Counted from the stretch's first letter, positions 49,501 through 59,078 are shown. The stretch is DNA of 64,000 bases from Streptomyces sp. ISL-1 (GCF_018614585.1 NZ_JAGGOI010000038.1:1-64000), one strand, 5' to 3'. Notes: a model not told the origin generated them from the sequence alone. Numbers and translations are program-made.

Positions 49501-49914
49501 TTAGTTGAGAAGACTTCCCTGGAGCTCCGCACGAAGGTCCGGAGTCAACACACTGCCCGCACGGTCCACCAGCAGAGCCATCTCGTAACCCACGAGACCG
49601 ATGTCGGCCTCCGGGTGTGCGAGTACAGCAAGCGAGGAACCGTCGGAGACGGACATGATGAAGAGGAAGCCGCGCTCCATCTCCACCACCGTCTGGTTGA
49701 CCGCGCCACCTTCGAAGATCCGGGACGCCCCCGCGGTAAGCGAGGTCAGCCCGGAGGCGACCGCCGCCAGCTGATCGGCTCGGTCCCGCGGGAAACCTTC
49801 GGACATCGCCAGCAGGAGTCCGTCGGCGGAGACCACCACGGTGTGGGACACCCCAGGGGTGTTGTCCACGAAGTTGGTGATCAACCAGTTCAGATTCTGC
49901 GCCGCCTGGCTCAT
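49501..49914 (-). CDS. cvnB: Conservon roadblock/LC7 protein CvnB (left copy)
   Basis: A 137-residue roadblock/LC7 protein that binds the CvnD GTPase: LNWLITNFVDNTPGVSHTVV, VSADGLLLAMSEGFPRDRAD, GASRIFEGGAVNQTVVEMER. The ATG at 49914 is used; a GTG three codons upstream (49923) is closer to the AGGAG site and may be the true start. It directly follows cvnA. Nearly identical to the copy at 54.5 kb. Confidence 0.94.
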   Translation of the reverse strand: MSQAAQNLNWLITNFVDNTPGVSHTVVVSADGLLLAMSEGFPRDRADQLAAVASGLTSLTAGASRIFEGGAVNQTVVEMERGFLFIMSVSDGSSLAVLAHPEADIGLVGYEMALLVDRAGSVLTPDLRAELQGSLLN

Positions 49915-49924
49915 CGGGCTCACA

Positions 49925-52900
49925 CTAACGCTCCTGGTTGTAGGTACTGCCCGAGCCGAAGCCCGGTCCGTTCGTGTCCGTTCCCGCGCTGCGTCCCTGC
50001 TGGACGCCGCGCCGCAGGTTGCTCAACCTGCCCCGTACGTCCTCCGGGCTGCGGGAGACCTGGGGGCCGCCCTGCGGCGTCTGCTCCGCGGTGCCCTCGA
50101 CGAGGTTGGCCTTGGGTACTCGCCGGGGCAGACCGGAGGGGGTGACCCCTCCCGCCTTCGGGTCGCGGAGCTTCTCCGCCCGCTGCCAGCGCTGGTCGTT
50201 GGTCGAGCGCCAGTCCTCGGGGCCGGCGCCGTTGCTGCCGGCCACCTCGACCTGACCGCTCTGCGGAGCTTGCTGGGCCTGCTCGGCGGGCTGCTGCCAC
50301 TGCTGCTGGGGCTGCGGCTGTTGGGTGTTGCCGCGCCGCGGCAGACCGGCGCCGGTCCGCGTGTGGCTGCTGCTCGGAGAGGGTCCCGGACGGTCGAAGC
50401 CTACGCGCTCGGGGGAGTTCGTGGGACCACCAGCGGAAGATTCCGATTCGGCCCTGTACTCCGGCTCGTACGTACTTTGGTACGTACCTTGTTCCGGCCA
50501 CCCTGCCTGGTGGGACTGGGTGTCGAACTGCCCGTCGTACTGCGGCTCCGGCGTCTGTGGAGCCTGGTAGTTGGCTTCCGGATATGCGGATCCCTGGTGC
50601 TCCTGGGGCCCCGGGTAGCTGCCTTGCTGCTGGTAGCCGTCGTACGCCTGCGGCTGCTCCTGGGCGTACTCCTGCGAGTAGTCCTGGCCGTACTCGGGGG
50701 CGTACTGCTGCTGCTCCTGGGAGTAGTCCGTCTCGTCCCGGTAGAGCGGGTGCTCGCCGCCATGAGCCTGTGCTTCGAGCGCCGCACGGCGCTCTTCGCG
50801 CTGAAGCGAGCGGCCCACCGGGTCGAGCTGGCCCTCTGAGGCGTCCTCGTAGCGGGAGTCGTCGAAGCCGAGCTCCGCTGCGGTGCGCATCGGGGCACTC
50901 TGGAGCGGGGCGGGCTCGAAGACCTGCTGCTCCGGAATGATCTGGGAGACCGTGAAGTCGTCCTCGGGCAGCGCCTCGCCACCGCCACCGTGCGTGATGG
51001 CGTCGGGCAGCATGACCAGCGAGGTGGTGCCGGCCTGCTCGCCGGAGGGGCGCAGCTGGACGCGGACGCCGTGCCGGTCGGCGAGGCGGCCGACCACGAA
51101 CAGGCCCATGCGCTGCGAGACGGCGGCGTCCACCGTCGGCGGGTTGGCCAGCTTGTGGTTGATGTCGGCGAAGTCCTCGGCGGTCAGGCCGATTCCCTTG
51201 TCGTGGATCTCGATCATCACGCGGCCGTCGGGAAGACGGGTCGCGGTGACGCGCACCTTGGTCTGCGGCGAGGAGAACGTGGTGGCGTTCTCCAGCAGCT
51301 CGGCCAGCAGGTGCACAAGGTCGGTCACGGCCTGGCCGTGGATGTCCGTCTCCGGGACGCCCGTCAGCTCGATGCGCTCGTAGGACTCCACCTCGGAAGA
51401 GGCGGCACGCAGCACGTCGACAAGCGGCACCGGCTGGTTCCAGCGGCGGCCCGGCTCCTCGCCCGCGAGGACCAGGAGGTTCTCGCCGTTGCGGCGCATA
51501 CGGGTCGCCAGGTGGTCCAGCTTGAAGAGGTTCTCCAGCTGGTCCGGGTCGGCCTCGTTGTTCTCGAGGTCGGTGATCAGGGTCAGTTGGCCCTCGATCA
51601 GCGACTGGTTGCGGCGCGACAGGTTGGTGAAGATCGCGTTGACGTTGCCACGGAGCATGGCCTGCTCGGCGGCGAGCCGTACGGCCTCGCGGTGGACCTG
51701 GTCGAAGGCGCGGGCGACTTCGCCGATCTCGTCCTGGCTGTCGATCGGGATCGGCTGCACCCGGGTGTCGACGCGGCCCGGCTCGGTACGCGAGAGCTGG
51801 TCGACCAGCATCGGCAGGCGCTGCTCGGCGATGCCGAAGGCGGCGGTGCGCAGCTGGCGCATCGCGCGGCTCATCTGGCGGGCCATGAGGCTGGCCAGGA
51901 TGAAGGCGGTGAGCAGGGCGAGGACGACGATGGCGCCGTTGGTGATGGCGTCGTTCTTGGCGTCGTCGGAGATCGCCGCGGCTTCTGTCACGGCCTTGTC
52001 GACGAGGTCGTTCTCGATCTCGGTGTAGCCGTCGAACTTGGCGGTGGACCCGCCCATCCAGGTCTGGGGCGTGACGTCGAGCTTCTTCAGCTCCTTGGGG
52101 CTCAGCCCCTCGCCGATCTTGAGGGACATGCCGGCCAGGACCTGGCCCTTCTCGTCCCGCGGCGGGTTGAGGCCCAGCGCCTGGAGCTGCTTCTCGCCCG
52201 CTGCGGCCTTGCCCGCCATGACCTGCTTCAGCTTGTCCGTGTCGGCCTGGCTGCCGCCGGAGACGACCTCGCCGATCGCGATCTGCTCGAGGTAGTTGTA
52301 CGAGTTGAACGCGATGGTCTGCTTGGCGCGGACGTCGTTGTCCGCGCTGGGGCGGACCAGCAGGTGCATGCCGATGGAGCGCTGGAGCGACGCGGCGGCC
52401 TTGGCGAGCTGAACCGCGTAGACAGTACGGCCGTAGGCGGTGATGTTGCCGGTGCCGAGGCCGAGCTCGTTGGAGAACTCCATCAGCGTGTGCTGGACTT
52501 TGACGTAGCCCTCTTCGGTCTTCACCGGGTCGAGGGCCTTGGTGTACGCGGCCAGGCGGAGCTTGGCGAGCGTCGGCTCCTCTGCGCGGAAGAGTCCCAG
52601 ACGGCGTTCCAGACCCTGCTTGTCGGGCATGTCCTGGACGGCCAGGTCGAACTTCTTCTTCGCGGCGTCCGTCGTCCCGTACGCCTTGGTGACCTCGGGC
52701 TTCTGGCGGTCTGCCTCGCTGGTGGCGGTGAGCAGCGGCGCGGCCGTGAGGTCACGCTCGTTGAGCAGCGCCTGGCCGTACTCCGAGGCGGCGCGCACGA
52801 TCAGCGCCGTCTTCTCCGCGTCCTGCGCCTCGTTCCAGGTGTCGATGGAGGACTTGACCTGGAAGCCGCCCATCACCAGCCCGACGAGCACGGGTATGAG

Positions 52901-53062
52901 GAGGATCGCGTTCAGACGGGTGGGCACCCGCCAGTTGCGCGGGGCCAGCCGGCTGGAGCTCCCGGCGGCGGGGGGCGGACCGGACATATCCGCAGGCGGC
53001 GCCACTGTGCGCGGCGGCGGGGTGAAGTTGCCCCGCGCCTGCTGCTCCGCGGAGCTCGTCAT
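49925..53062 (-). CDS. cvnA: Conservon sensor-kinase-like protein CvnA (left copy)
   Basis: A 1045-residue membrane protein. A short cytoplasmic N-terminus and helix (RLNAILLIPVLVGLVMGGFQ) precede a nitrate-sensor-like extracellular domain (about 70-350), a second helix (AIVVLALLTAFILASLMARQ), HAMP, and an ATPase domain: LDHLATRMRRNGENLLVLAG, N-box HLLAELLENATTFSSPQ, G1 IEIHDKGIGLT, G2 GLFVVGRLADRHG. A long Gln/Tyr/Pro-rich tail follows and ends with VRGRLSNLRRGVQQGR. The ATG at 53062 follows GTGAGG. No standard His phosphorylation box or response regulator, as usual for conservons. Confidence 0.94.
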   Translation of the reverse strand: MTSSAEQQARGNFTPPPRTVAPPADMSGPPPAAGSSSRLAPRNWRVPTRLNAILLIPVLVGLVMGGFQVKSSIDTWNEAQDAEKTALIVRAASEYGQALLNERDLTAAPLLTATSEADRQKPEVTKAYGTTDAAKKKFDLAVQDMPDKQGLERRLGLFRAEEPTLAKLRLAAYTKALDPVKTEEGYVKVQHTLMEFSNELGLGTGNITAYGRTVYAVQLAKAAASLQRSIGMHLLVRPSADNDVRAKQTIAFNSYNYLEQIAIGEVVSGGSQADTDKLKQVMAGKAAAGEKQLQALGLNPPRDEKGQVLAGMSLKIGEGLSPKELKKLDVTPQTWMGGSTAKFDGYTEIENDLVDKAVTEAAAISDDAKNDAITNGAIVVLALLTAFILASLMARQMSRAMRQLRTAAFGIAEQRLPMLVDQLSRTEPGRVDTRVQPIPIDSQDEIGEVARAFDQVHREAVRLAAEQAMLRGNVNAIFTNLSRRNQSLIEGQLTLITDLENNEADPDQLENLFKLDHLATRMRRNGENLLVLAGEEPGRRWNQPVPLVDVLRAASSEVESYERIELTGVPETDIHGQAVTDLVHLLAELLENATTFSSPQTKVRVTATRLPDGRVMIEIHDKGIGLTAEDFADINHKLANPPTVDAAVSQRMGLFVVGRLADRHGVRVQLRPSGEQAGTTSLVMLPDAITHGGGGEALPEDDFTVSQIIPEQQVFEPAPLQSAPMRTAAELGFDDSRYEDASEGQLDPVGRSLQREERRAALEAQAHGGEHPLYRDETDYSQEQQQYAPEYGQDYSQEYAQEQPQAYDGYQQQGSYPGPQEHQGSAYPEANYQAPQTPEPQYDGQFDTQSHQAGWPEQGTYQSTYEPEYRAESESSAGGPTNSPERVGFDRPGPSPSSSHTRTGAGLPRRGNTQQPQPQQQWQQPAEQAQQAPQSGQVEVAGSNGAGPEDWRSTNDQRWQRAEKLRDPKAGGVTPSGLPRRVPKANLVEGTAEQTPQGGPQVSRSPEDVRGRLSNLRRGVQQGRSAGTDTNGPGFGSGSTYNQER

Positions 53063-53423
53063 GCTTCGCCTCACTCGACCAACAACCTCTCGGCGTCGGC
53101 ACCTACGTTGTGCCGTGTTTCGTTCAGAGCTCTACTACTCGGGAGTTCGTCGAATTCCAGCACGTCGAGTGGCCCCCTTCCAAACAGTTGGAATCAGCGA
53201 TTCCGGGTGTGCAGGCCGCAGAAAAAACGGGGCATAAAGAGCGAGCCCTATCAAATCGCGGCGACAATGTGAGCGCAGTGGTACCACTCGTACGCACCGG
53301 GTGTCCGAGGCCGAATAATTCTCTGTCGAAACGTTATGAACACGAAGGCGGACCGTGTCAAAAGACGCAGCCCGCCCCCTCACAACTACGACAACTGCCT
53401 TACGTCGGCGTCCACTTGACCTT
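53063..53423. other. Promoter region of the left conservon; no gene
   Basis: 361 bp between cvnA (left copy) and cvnD (right copy). Low GC for this genome around 53140-53340. GAATTCCAGCAC (53152-53163) also occurs upstream of the other cvnA. No gene or clear intrinsic terminator was seen, so the right conservon may read through into the left. Confidence 0.5.
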
Positions 53424-54005
53424 CTACTTGAGTCGCGCCATCAGTGCGTGCTCGACCAGCGTGATCAGCGCGCTCTTCGCGTCCGCGCGATGGCGGGCGT
53501 CGGTCGTGATGATCGGCGTGTCGGGGCCGATCTGGAGCGCTTCGCGTACTTCCTCAGGGTTGTACGGCTGGTGTCCCTCGAAGCCGTTGAGGGCTATCAC
53601 GAACGGCAGGCCGCTGTTCTCGAAGTAGTCGACCGCGGGGAAGCAGTCCGCCAGACGACGCGTGTCCACCAGCACCACCGCGCCGATCGCACCGCGGACC
53701 AGGTCGTCCCACATGAACCAGAACCGGTCCTGTCCGGGCGTGCCGAACAGGTACAGGATCAGATCCTGGTCCAGGGTGATACGGCCGAAGTCCATGGCGA
53801 CGGTGGTCGTCGTCTTGCCCGCGGTGTGGGTCAGGTCGTCGATGCCGGCCGACGCGCTCGTCATGACGGCTTCGGTACGCAGCGGGTTGATCTCCGAGAC
53901 GGCGCCGACGAACGTGGTCTTACCCACGCCGAAGCCGCCCGCCACCACGATCTTCGCGCTGGTGGTTGAGCGGGCCGCACCGCCGCTAGATCTTGCGAAG
54001 TCCAC
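53424..54005 (-). CDS. cvnD: Conservon small GTP-binding protein CvnD (right copy)
   Basis: 193 residues, P-loop GGFGVGKTTFVG and LFGTPGQDRFWFMWDDL. It differs from the left copy at about five positions (for example R5, AGK for GDK near residue 62, I for V in FVIALNG, C-terminal K). The DNA is almost the same too, including most third positions, pointing to recent duplication or gene conversion. GTG 54005 overlaps cvnC by 20 bp. Confidence 0.95.
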   Translation of the reverse strand: MDFARSSGGAARSTTSAKIVVAGGFGVGKTTFVGAVSEINPLRTEAVMTSASAGIDDLTHTAGKTTTTVAMDFGRITLDQDLILYLFGTPGQDRFWFMWDDLVRGAIGAVVLVDTRRLADCFPAVDYFENSGLPFVIALNGFEGHQPYNPEEVREALQIGPDTPIITTDARHRADAKSALITLVEHALMARLK

Positions 54006-54393
54006 TGAGCACCCTTTCGAGCAGTGTCACATCCGGCGTGCCGCCGGCCTCTCCGTTGCCCGGCTGATGGATCGCCACCATGCCCGCCTCCGCCAGGTCG
54101 GCCACGAGGATCCGGGCAACCCCGAGCGGCATCGACAGCAGCGCCGAGACCTCGGCCACCGACTTGACCTCACGGCACAGGTGGCAGATCCGCTGGTGCT
54201 CGGGGAGCAGTGTCCCGAGGTGCGCCGGGTCGGCCGTGGTGCTGACCAGCGCTTCTATCGCGAGCTGGTAGCGCGGCCGGGTCCGGCCGCCCGTCATGGC
54301 GTACGGGCGCACCAACGGCTGGTCGCCTTCAAATCCGTACGACGAGTCGGCTGAGGCGCCGTACGGATCGTGAGAGGCGGGTGGCGGGGTCAT
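53986..54393 (-). CDS. cvnC: Conservon protein CvnC, DUF742 (right copy)
   Basis: 135 residues: a 25-residue variable N-terminus, then the DUF742 core LVRPYAMTGGRTRPRYQLAI, LLPEHQRICHLCREVKSVAE and PLGVARILVADLAEAGMVAI, ending VTLLERVLSGLRKI. It lacks the long Gln/Pro-rich leader of the other copy. ATG 54393 follows GGAGG. Between cvnB and cvnD in the standard order. Confidence 0.94.
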   Translation of the reverse strand: MTPPPASHDPYGASADSSYGFEGDQPLVRPYAMTGGRTRPRYQLAIEALVSTTADPAHLGTLLPEHQRICHLCREVKSVAEVSALLSMPLGVARILVADLAEAGMVAIHQPGNGEAGGTPDVTLLERVLSGLRKI

Positions 54394-54521
54394 GAATCCT
54401 CCGGGCGTGACAGCAAGTGGTCGGCGTGCCGTCTGAGTGGGCCGGTGGGGGGCCTATTGGCGACCTGACGGTGGCTTTTGCGGTGACGTATGGCTGAAGC
54501 ACCTGTGTGGGGTAGGCAGGT

Positions 54522-54935
54522 TCAGTGCAACAGGCTTCCCTGGAGCTCGGCGCGCAGGTCCGGCGTGAGGACACTGCCCGCCCGGTCCACCAGGAGAGCC
54601 ATCTCGTAGCCCACGAGGCCGATGTCGCAGTCGGGGTGTGCGAGCACGGCCAACGAGGATCCGTCGGAGACGGACATGAGGAAGAGGAATCCGCGCTCCA
54701 TCTCGACCACGGTCTGGCTGACCGGGCCGCCTTCGAAGATCCGGGACGCCCCCGCGGTCAGCGAGGTCAGCCCGGACGCCACAGCCGCCAGCTGGTCGGC
54801 GCGGTCGCGGGGGAATCCTTCGGACATTGCCAGCAGTAGACCGTCGGCGGAGACCACTACCGTGTGGGACACCCCAGGGGTGTTGTCCACGAAGTTGGTG
54901 ATCAACCAGTTCAGATTTTGCGCCGCCTGGCTCAT
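54522..54935 (-). CDS. cvnB: Conservon roadblock/LC7 protein CvnB (right copy)
   Basis: 137 residues from ATG 54935, differing from the left copy in a handful of positions (GGPVSQTV for GGAVNQTV, LFLMSV for LFIMSV, DCDIG for EADIG, final H for N). A TTG at 54942-54944 with AGGAG at better spacing may be the real start; it follows the cvnA stop with no gap and in the same frame. Confidence 0.94.
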   Translation of the reverse strand: MSQAAQNLNWLITNFVDNTPGVSHTVVVSADGLLLAMSEGFPRDRADQLAAVASGLTSLTAGASRIFEGGPVSQTVVEMERGFLFLMSVSDGSSLAVLAHPDCDIGLVGYEMALLVDRAGSVLTPDLRAELQGSLLH

Positions 54936-54944
54936 CGGGCTCAA

Positions 54945-57900
54945 CTAACGCTCCTGCTGGTGGGTGGGGCCGAGGTTGAAGCTGCCGGTCGTCGAGCTGT
55001 TTTGCTGACGGCCCTGCTGAGTGCCCCGACGGAGATTGGTCAGCCGGCCGCGTACATCGTCAGGCGCACGCGAAACCTGCGGACCGGTCTGGTTGCTCTG
55101 CTCCTGAGCGGTTCCCGGCACAAGGTTGGCGCGTGGGACCCGACGGGGCAGACCAGAGGTGGTGACGCCGCCGGCCGCGGGCTTCCTGACCCGCTCGGCC
55201 TGGCGTACCAACTCGTCATTGGGCGAGGTGCGCCAGGTGGCGCCACTCGCGTTGGGCGCGTTGCCCGGGGTCACCGGGGCCTGCGCGGGGGAACGCTGCG
55301 GCATCGGCGGAACGGGACGGCTAGCCGGCTGCTGAGGCTGCTGAGGGGGCGGGCCGCCCTGCTGGCCGTTCTGCGCGCCGTGGAACCAGTTCGTCTCGAG
55401 CGTGTCGTACAGCGGCGTACGGCCGTCGCCGGGCCCGGCGGGCGGGAGCGCCTCGGGCTGCGGCTGCTGGGGCAGCGCTCCCCCATGGCCTCCGGCATGG
55501 GAGGTGCCCCCAGCGGGACGCGGCGCGGCGAAGCCGGAGTTGTCCCGGCCGCCGCGCTGGCGCGGCGGGTTGAAATCGGGCCGGGCGAACTGAGCGGTGG
55601 ACGCGGGGTCCTGGGAGCCGGCAGGCGTGCCGTTCGGGTCCTGGCGGCTGTACTGGCCCGTGGACGAGGGGTCAGGCGTGCCGTACACATCGCCGCGTAC
55701 GAACTGCCCGGCGGCGCCTGAAGCGGCGCCCGTGTCGGGACGTGCGAACTCCGCCGTCGAGCCGGGGCCGCGGGAGGAGTTGCTGTCCTCGTGGCCGCGC
55801 GGGACGTCCGCCGCCGGACGCTGCTGTGGGGTGGGCGGCTGCTCGTTGCCCCAGCTGGCTGCCTGCGGACGCTGCGGGCGCTGCGGCTCCTCGCGGCGGG
55901 GGTTGCCGCCGGGGAGTTCGGCGCGCGGACCGCCGGAGGGCGGCAGCTGCCGGCCTCGGTCAGCCGCGGCCGGAGCACCCTGCTTGTGGCGTGCTTCGTT
56001 ACGGGCGGGAGCGCTCTGCGCCCCACGGCCGCCACTCGAGCCGAAGGCGCCGGCGAGACCGCCGCCCTGGCCCTGGCCGCCTTGCTGACCCTGACCCGGG
56101 CGCGGGGCCCCGTCACGGGACGGCAGCGCGGCAAGCGGAGCCGCACCCGCGCCGACCTGGCCGCGCGGCGCACTGGCACCGGGCCGTCCGCCCGCGGGCG
56201 CACCGCCGAGACCGGGACGGCTGCCGCCGCCGGCCCCACCGGGACCGCTGCCGGGACGGCCGCCGAGGCTCGGAGGACCGCCCTGCCCGGGGGGAACGGC
56301 GCCCTGGCCGCCCGCACCGGGCATGCCCGGTGCCTTCTTGCCGCCGTTGGCGACATCGACGGGGAGCATCACCAGCGCGGTCGTACCGCCGGAGTCGGAA
56401 GGACGCAGCTGGATGCGGATGCCGTGTCGCAGGGACAGCCGGCCGACCACGAACAGACCCATGCGGCGCGAGACCGAGACGTCCACCGTGGGCGGCGACG
56501 CCAGCCGCTCGTTGATCGCGGCGAGGTCCTCGGGGGAGAGGCCGATGCCGGTGTCGTGGATCTCGACCAGGACGCGGCCGTCGGGCAGCGCGTGGCCGGT
56601 GACGCGGACCTTGGTCTGCGGCGAGGAGAACGAGGTCGCGTTCTCGAGCAGCTCGGCGAGGAGGTGCACAAGGTCGTTGACGACGCGGCCGGCGACCTCG
56701 GTCGCGGGGACCGCGGCCAGTTCGATGCGCTCGTACTGCTCCACCTCGGAGGCGGCGGCACGGAGAACGTCGACCAGCGGGACCGGCCGGGTCCACCGGC
56801 GGCCCGGCTCCTCGCCCGCGAGGACGAGGAGGTTTTCGCCGTTCCGGCGCATACGGGTCGCGAGGTGGTCCAGCTTGAAGAGGGAGGACAGCTGGTCCGG
56901 GTCGGCCTCGCGGGACTCCAGCTCGGAGATGAGCGAGAGCTGACGCTGGATAAGGCCCTGGCTGCGGCGCGAGAGGTTGGTGAACATCGCGTTGACGTTG
57001 CCTCGCAGCAGCGCCTGCTCGGCGGCCAGCCGGACCGCCTCGCGGTGCACGTCGTCGAAGGCCGCGGCCACCTGGCCGATCTCGTCCCTGGAGTGCACAC
57101 CGACCGACACGACGGAGGTGTCGACGTCCTGCGGGTCGGCCTCGGAGAGCTGCTTGACCAGCTCGGGCAGCCGGTCCTGGGCGACCTTGGTCGCGGTGTC
57201 CTGCAGCCGGCGCAGCGAGCGGATCATGGAGCGGGCCACGACGAAGGCGCCGACGAGCGAGACGCCGAGGACGACGAGGATCAGCGCACCGTTGATGATC
57301 GCGTCGCGCTGGGACTGCTCGCGCAGCTCACGGGCCTTGCCCTCCATCTGGCCGAGCAGCGTGGCCTCGATGGTCTTCATGGCGTTGATGCGGACCGAGT
57401 AGTCGTCGGTCCAGTCCAGGTGCGAGCGCTTCTCCAGGCCGGCCAGCCCGTTCCTCTTGTTCAGCGCGCGCTGGGCGTAGAGCTCGGACGCGGTGATCGT
57501 CGGGTTGCCGCTCTCCATCGGCTCGGTCAGCTCGTCGGCATTGCCGCCGGAGGCCTCGTAGACGGACTTGAAGGCCTTGAGCTGGGTCTTGCCGTTGTCC
57601 CGGGCGGCCTTGCCGTAGAGCCGGTCGTTCTCTTCGAGGCCGGGACCGGCCGAGTCGGCGCCGCCCGGGAGCGCGGCGGCGATGATCGCGCGCTGGATGG
57701 AGGCGTACTCCTTGGCGGACGAGAAGGCCGCCAGGGCGCGCGTCCGCTGGATCATGTCCGGGTTGCTGGTCGCCTGCGCCATGTCCTGGGAGAGGCTCAG
57801 CAGCGATTCGATCAGCCGGCTGTAGCCCTCAACCGTCAGGGAGTGCGGGATGCCCGGCGCGTACGCGGTCTCACGGATGCCGTTGAGCTGGTTGACCCGG

Positions 57901-58499
57901 ACGGCGATCTCGTTCGCGTTGGCGCGGATGCTCTCCAGCGCGGCGTCCTCGTCCGTGTTGGGGATGTCACGGGTGGCTTCGAGGAACGACTTCCTGGCCC
58001 GGTCGGTGGCGGCGCGCGGTCCTGAGACCTTGAAGTCGGTGGTCTCCGTGTTGGGGTTGTTGGACAGCGGACCTGCCGACAGGTCCCGCTCCGACTGGAG
58101 CGCCTGCGCCAGCTCGGTCGCCTGCTTGGTCATCTTGGTGAGCAGCTGCATGTGATCCAGCTGCCGCATGTCGTCCATGGACTCGTTGATACGGAGTCCG
58201 CCCAGCGTGGTCGCCGCGACGACCGGCAGGGTCAGCAGGGAGACCAGACGCGTGCTGATGCGCCAGTTGCGCAGTGCTATTCGCGAACCGGTGTCCGTGG
58301 GCCCCTTCGGCTTCAGCGGGGCCTTGGACCCGTCGCCGCCGGGGGCCGCCGCGCCGGGGCGCGCGGAACGTTCACCGCTGTCGCCCGGCGCTGCCGGTCC
58401 CTGATTCTGGGTGTGCCGGGGCGAGGATCCGCGGTCGGTCCCGCCACGCGGCTCCTGTTCCGCCGCAGCGCTGCCATCCCTCTTGAAACGTCCCTGCAC
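54945..58499 (-). CDS. cvnA: Conservon sensor-kinase-like protein CvnA (right copy)
   Basis: An 1184-residue protein with the same plan as the left CvnA: helix STRLVSLLTLPVVAATTLGG, nitrate-sensor-like extracellular domain, helix ALILVVLGVSLVGAFVVARS, HAMP, and ATPase (LDHLATRMRRNGENLLVLAG, LLAELLENATSFSSPQ, IHDTGIGLS, GLFVVGRLSLRHG). The C-terminal 400 residues are Pro/Gly/Gln-rich and diverged, but the last 60 match the paralogue (GLPRRVPRANLV, VRGRLTNLRRGTQQGR). GTG 58499 gives the N-terminus QGRFKRDGSAAAEQEPRGG; a longer reading is rejected. Probably the cvnA1 type of S. coelicolor. Confidence 0.93.
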   Translation of the reverse strand: MQGRFKRDGSAAAEQEPRGGTDRGSSPRHTQNQGPAAPGDSGERSARPGAAAPGGDGSKAPLKPKGPTDTGSRIALRNWRISTRLVSLLTLPVVAATTLGGLRINESMDDMRQLDHMQLLTKMTKQATELAQALQSERDLSAGPLSNNPNTETTDFKVSGPRAATDRARKSFLEATRDIPNTDEDAALESIRANANEIAVRVNQLNGIRETAYAPGIPHSLTVEGYSRLIESLLSLSQDMAQATSNPDMIQRTRALAAFSSAKEYASIQRAIIAAALPGGADSAGPGLEENDRLYGKAARDNGKTQLKAFKSVYEASGGNADELTEPMESGNPTITASELYAQRALNKRNGLAGLEKRSHLDWTDDYSVRINAMKTIEATLLGQMEGKARELREQSQRDAIINGALILVVLGVSLVGAFVVARSMIRSLRRLQDTATKVAQDRLPELVKQLSEADPQDVDTSVVSVGVHSRDEIGQVAAAFDDVHREAVRLAAEQALLRGNVNAMFTNLSRRSQGLIQRQLSLISELESREADPDQLSSLFKLDHLATRMRRNGENLLVLAGEEPGRRWTRPVPLVDVLRAAASEVEQYERIELAAVPATEVAGRVVNDLVHLLAELLENATSFSSPQTKVRVTGHALPDGRVLVEIHDTGIGLSPEDLAAINERLASPPTVDVSVSRRMGLFVVGRLSLRHGIRIQLRPSDSGGTTALVMLPVDVANGGKKAPGMPGAGGQGAVPPGQGGPPSLGGRPGSGPGGAGGGSRPGLGGAPAGGRPGASAPRGQVGAGAAPLAALPSRDGAPRPGQGQQGGQGQGGGLAGAFGSSGGRGAQSAPARNEARHKQGAPAAADRGRQLPPSGGPRAELPGGNPRREEPQRPQRPQAASWGNEQPPTPQQRPAADVPRGHEDSNSSRGPGSTAEFARPDTGAASGAAGQFVRGDVYGTPDPSSTGQYSRQDPNGTPAGSQDPASTAQFARPDFNPPRQRGGRDNSGFAAPRPAGGTSHAGGHGGALPQQPQPEALPPAGPGDGRTPLYDTLETNWFHGAQNGQQGGPPPQQPQQPASRPVPPMPQRSPAQAPVTPGNAPNASGATWRTSPNDELVRQAERVRKPAAGGVTTSGLPRRVPRANLVPGTAQEQSNQTGPQVSRAPDDVRGRLTNLRRGTQQGRQQNSSTTGSFNLGPTHQQER

Positions 58500-59078
58500 T
58501 AGCGTCGCAACCTCTGGACCAGGCGTCCCTCCGCTTGCGCAGTGGGACGGTGTCGGCGTCGTGGGGCGAAGAACGCGCCCCAGTGGTGGTCGTGAGTGAC
58601 CGGCGCTGCTCCCCCTTCTCCGCCGCACTCGGCGCTGCGTTGCGCCCTATGCGCGCCGGACTGAAACCGCGGCGGTGCGTGGAATTCCAGCACAGTGCCG
58701 GATCTCCAACAAGGGCCATGTACCGGGCTGTGACCTGCGTGACGCGCTGTGAGCGACACATCACAAGGCGTAGAAGGGGTTCACGGATGAAACGGACTTT
58801 TGCTTACGAGTCACTTAGGGGTGGGGGGTGTCCCGGTCGCCATGATCAGGAGCGGAATGTTCCCTTCAGGGATGCAATGTCCGTTTCATTGGGGGCAGTT
58901 GGCTGTCTGAAATGACCGAATTGACTGTCAATTGGTGAGGAAACTCACATGGAGATCGCCGTCTCCCGGTGACTTTCCCGGGGAATTGAATGTTTAGCCT
59001 GACCCTTTACAGGGATGGGAAATCCGTCAACCGGCGCTCACCTGGGTGCCCGTACTCCGACAGGGTCTGAAACAGCAG
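58500..59078. other. Long promoter region between right conservon and small-protein gene
   Basis: 579 bp without a gene. It holds the conservon promoter (with GAATTCCAGCAC at 58682-58693, shared with the other cvnA) and a comparatively A/T-rich segment (58780-59010). TTGACTGTCAATTGG near 58921 and GAATTGAATG near 58983 could be promoter elements for the plus-strand gene. Confidence 0.45.

Noticed and set aside
50990..53272. 760-codon plus-strand frame opposite cvnA
   Set aside because: Shadow of the left cvnA; no start signals.
55791..58025. 744-codon plus-strand frame opposite the right cvnA
   Set aside because: Shadow frame; Arg/Gly/Val-rich without domains.
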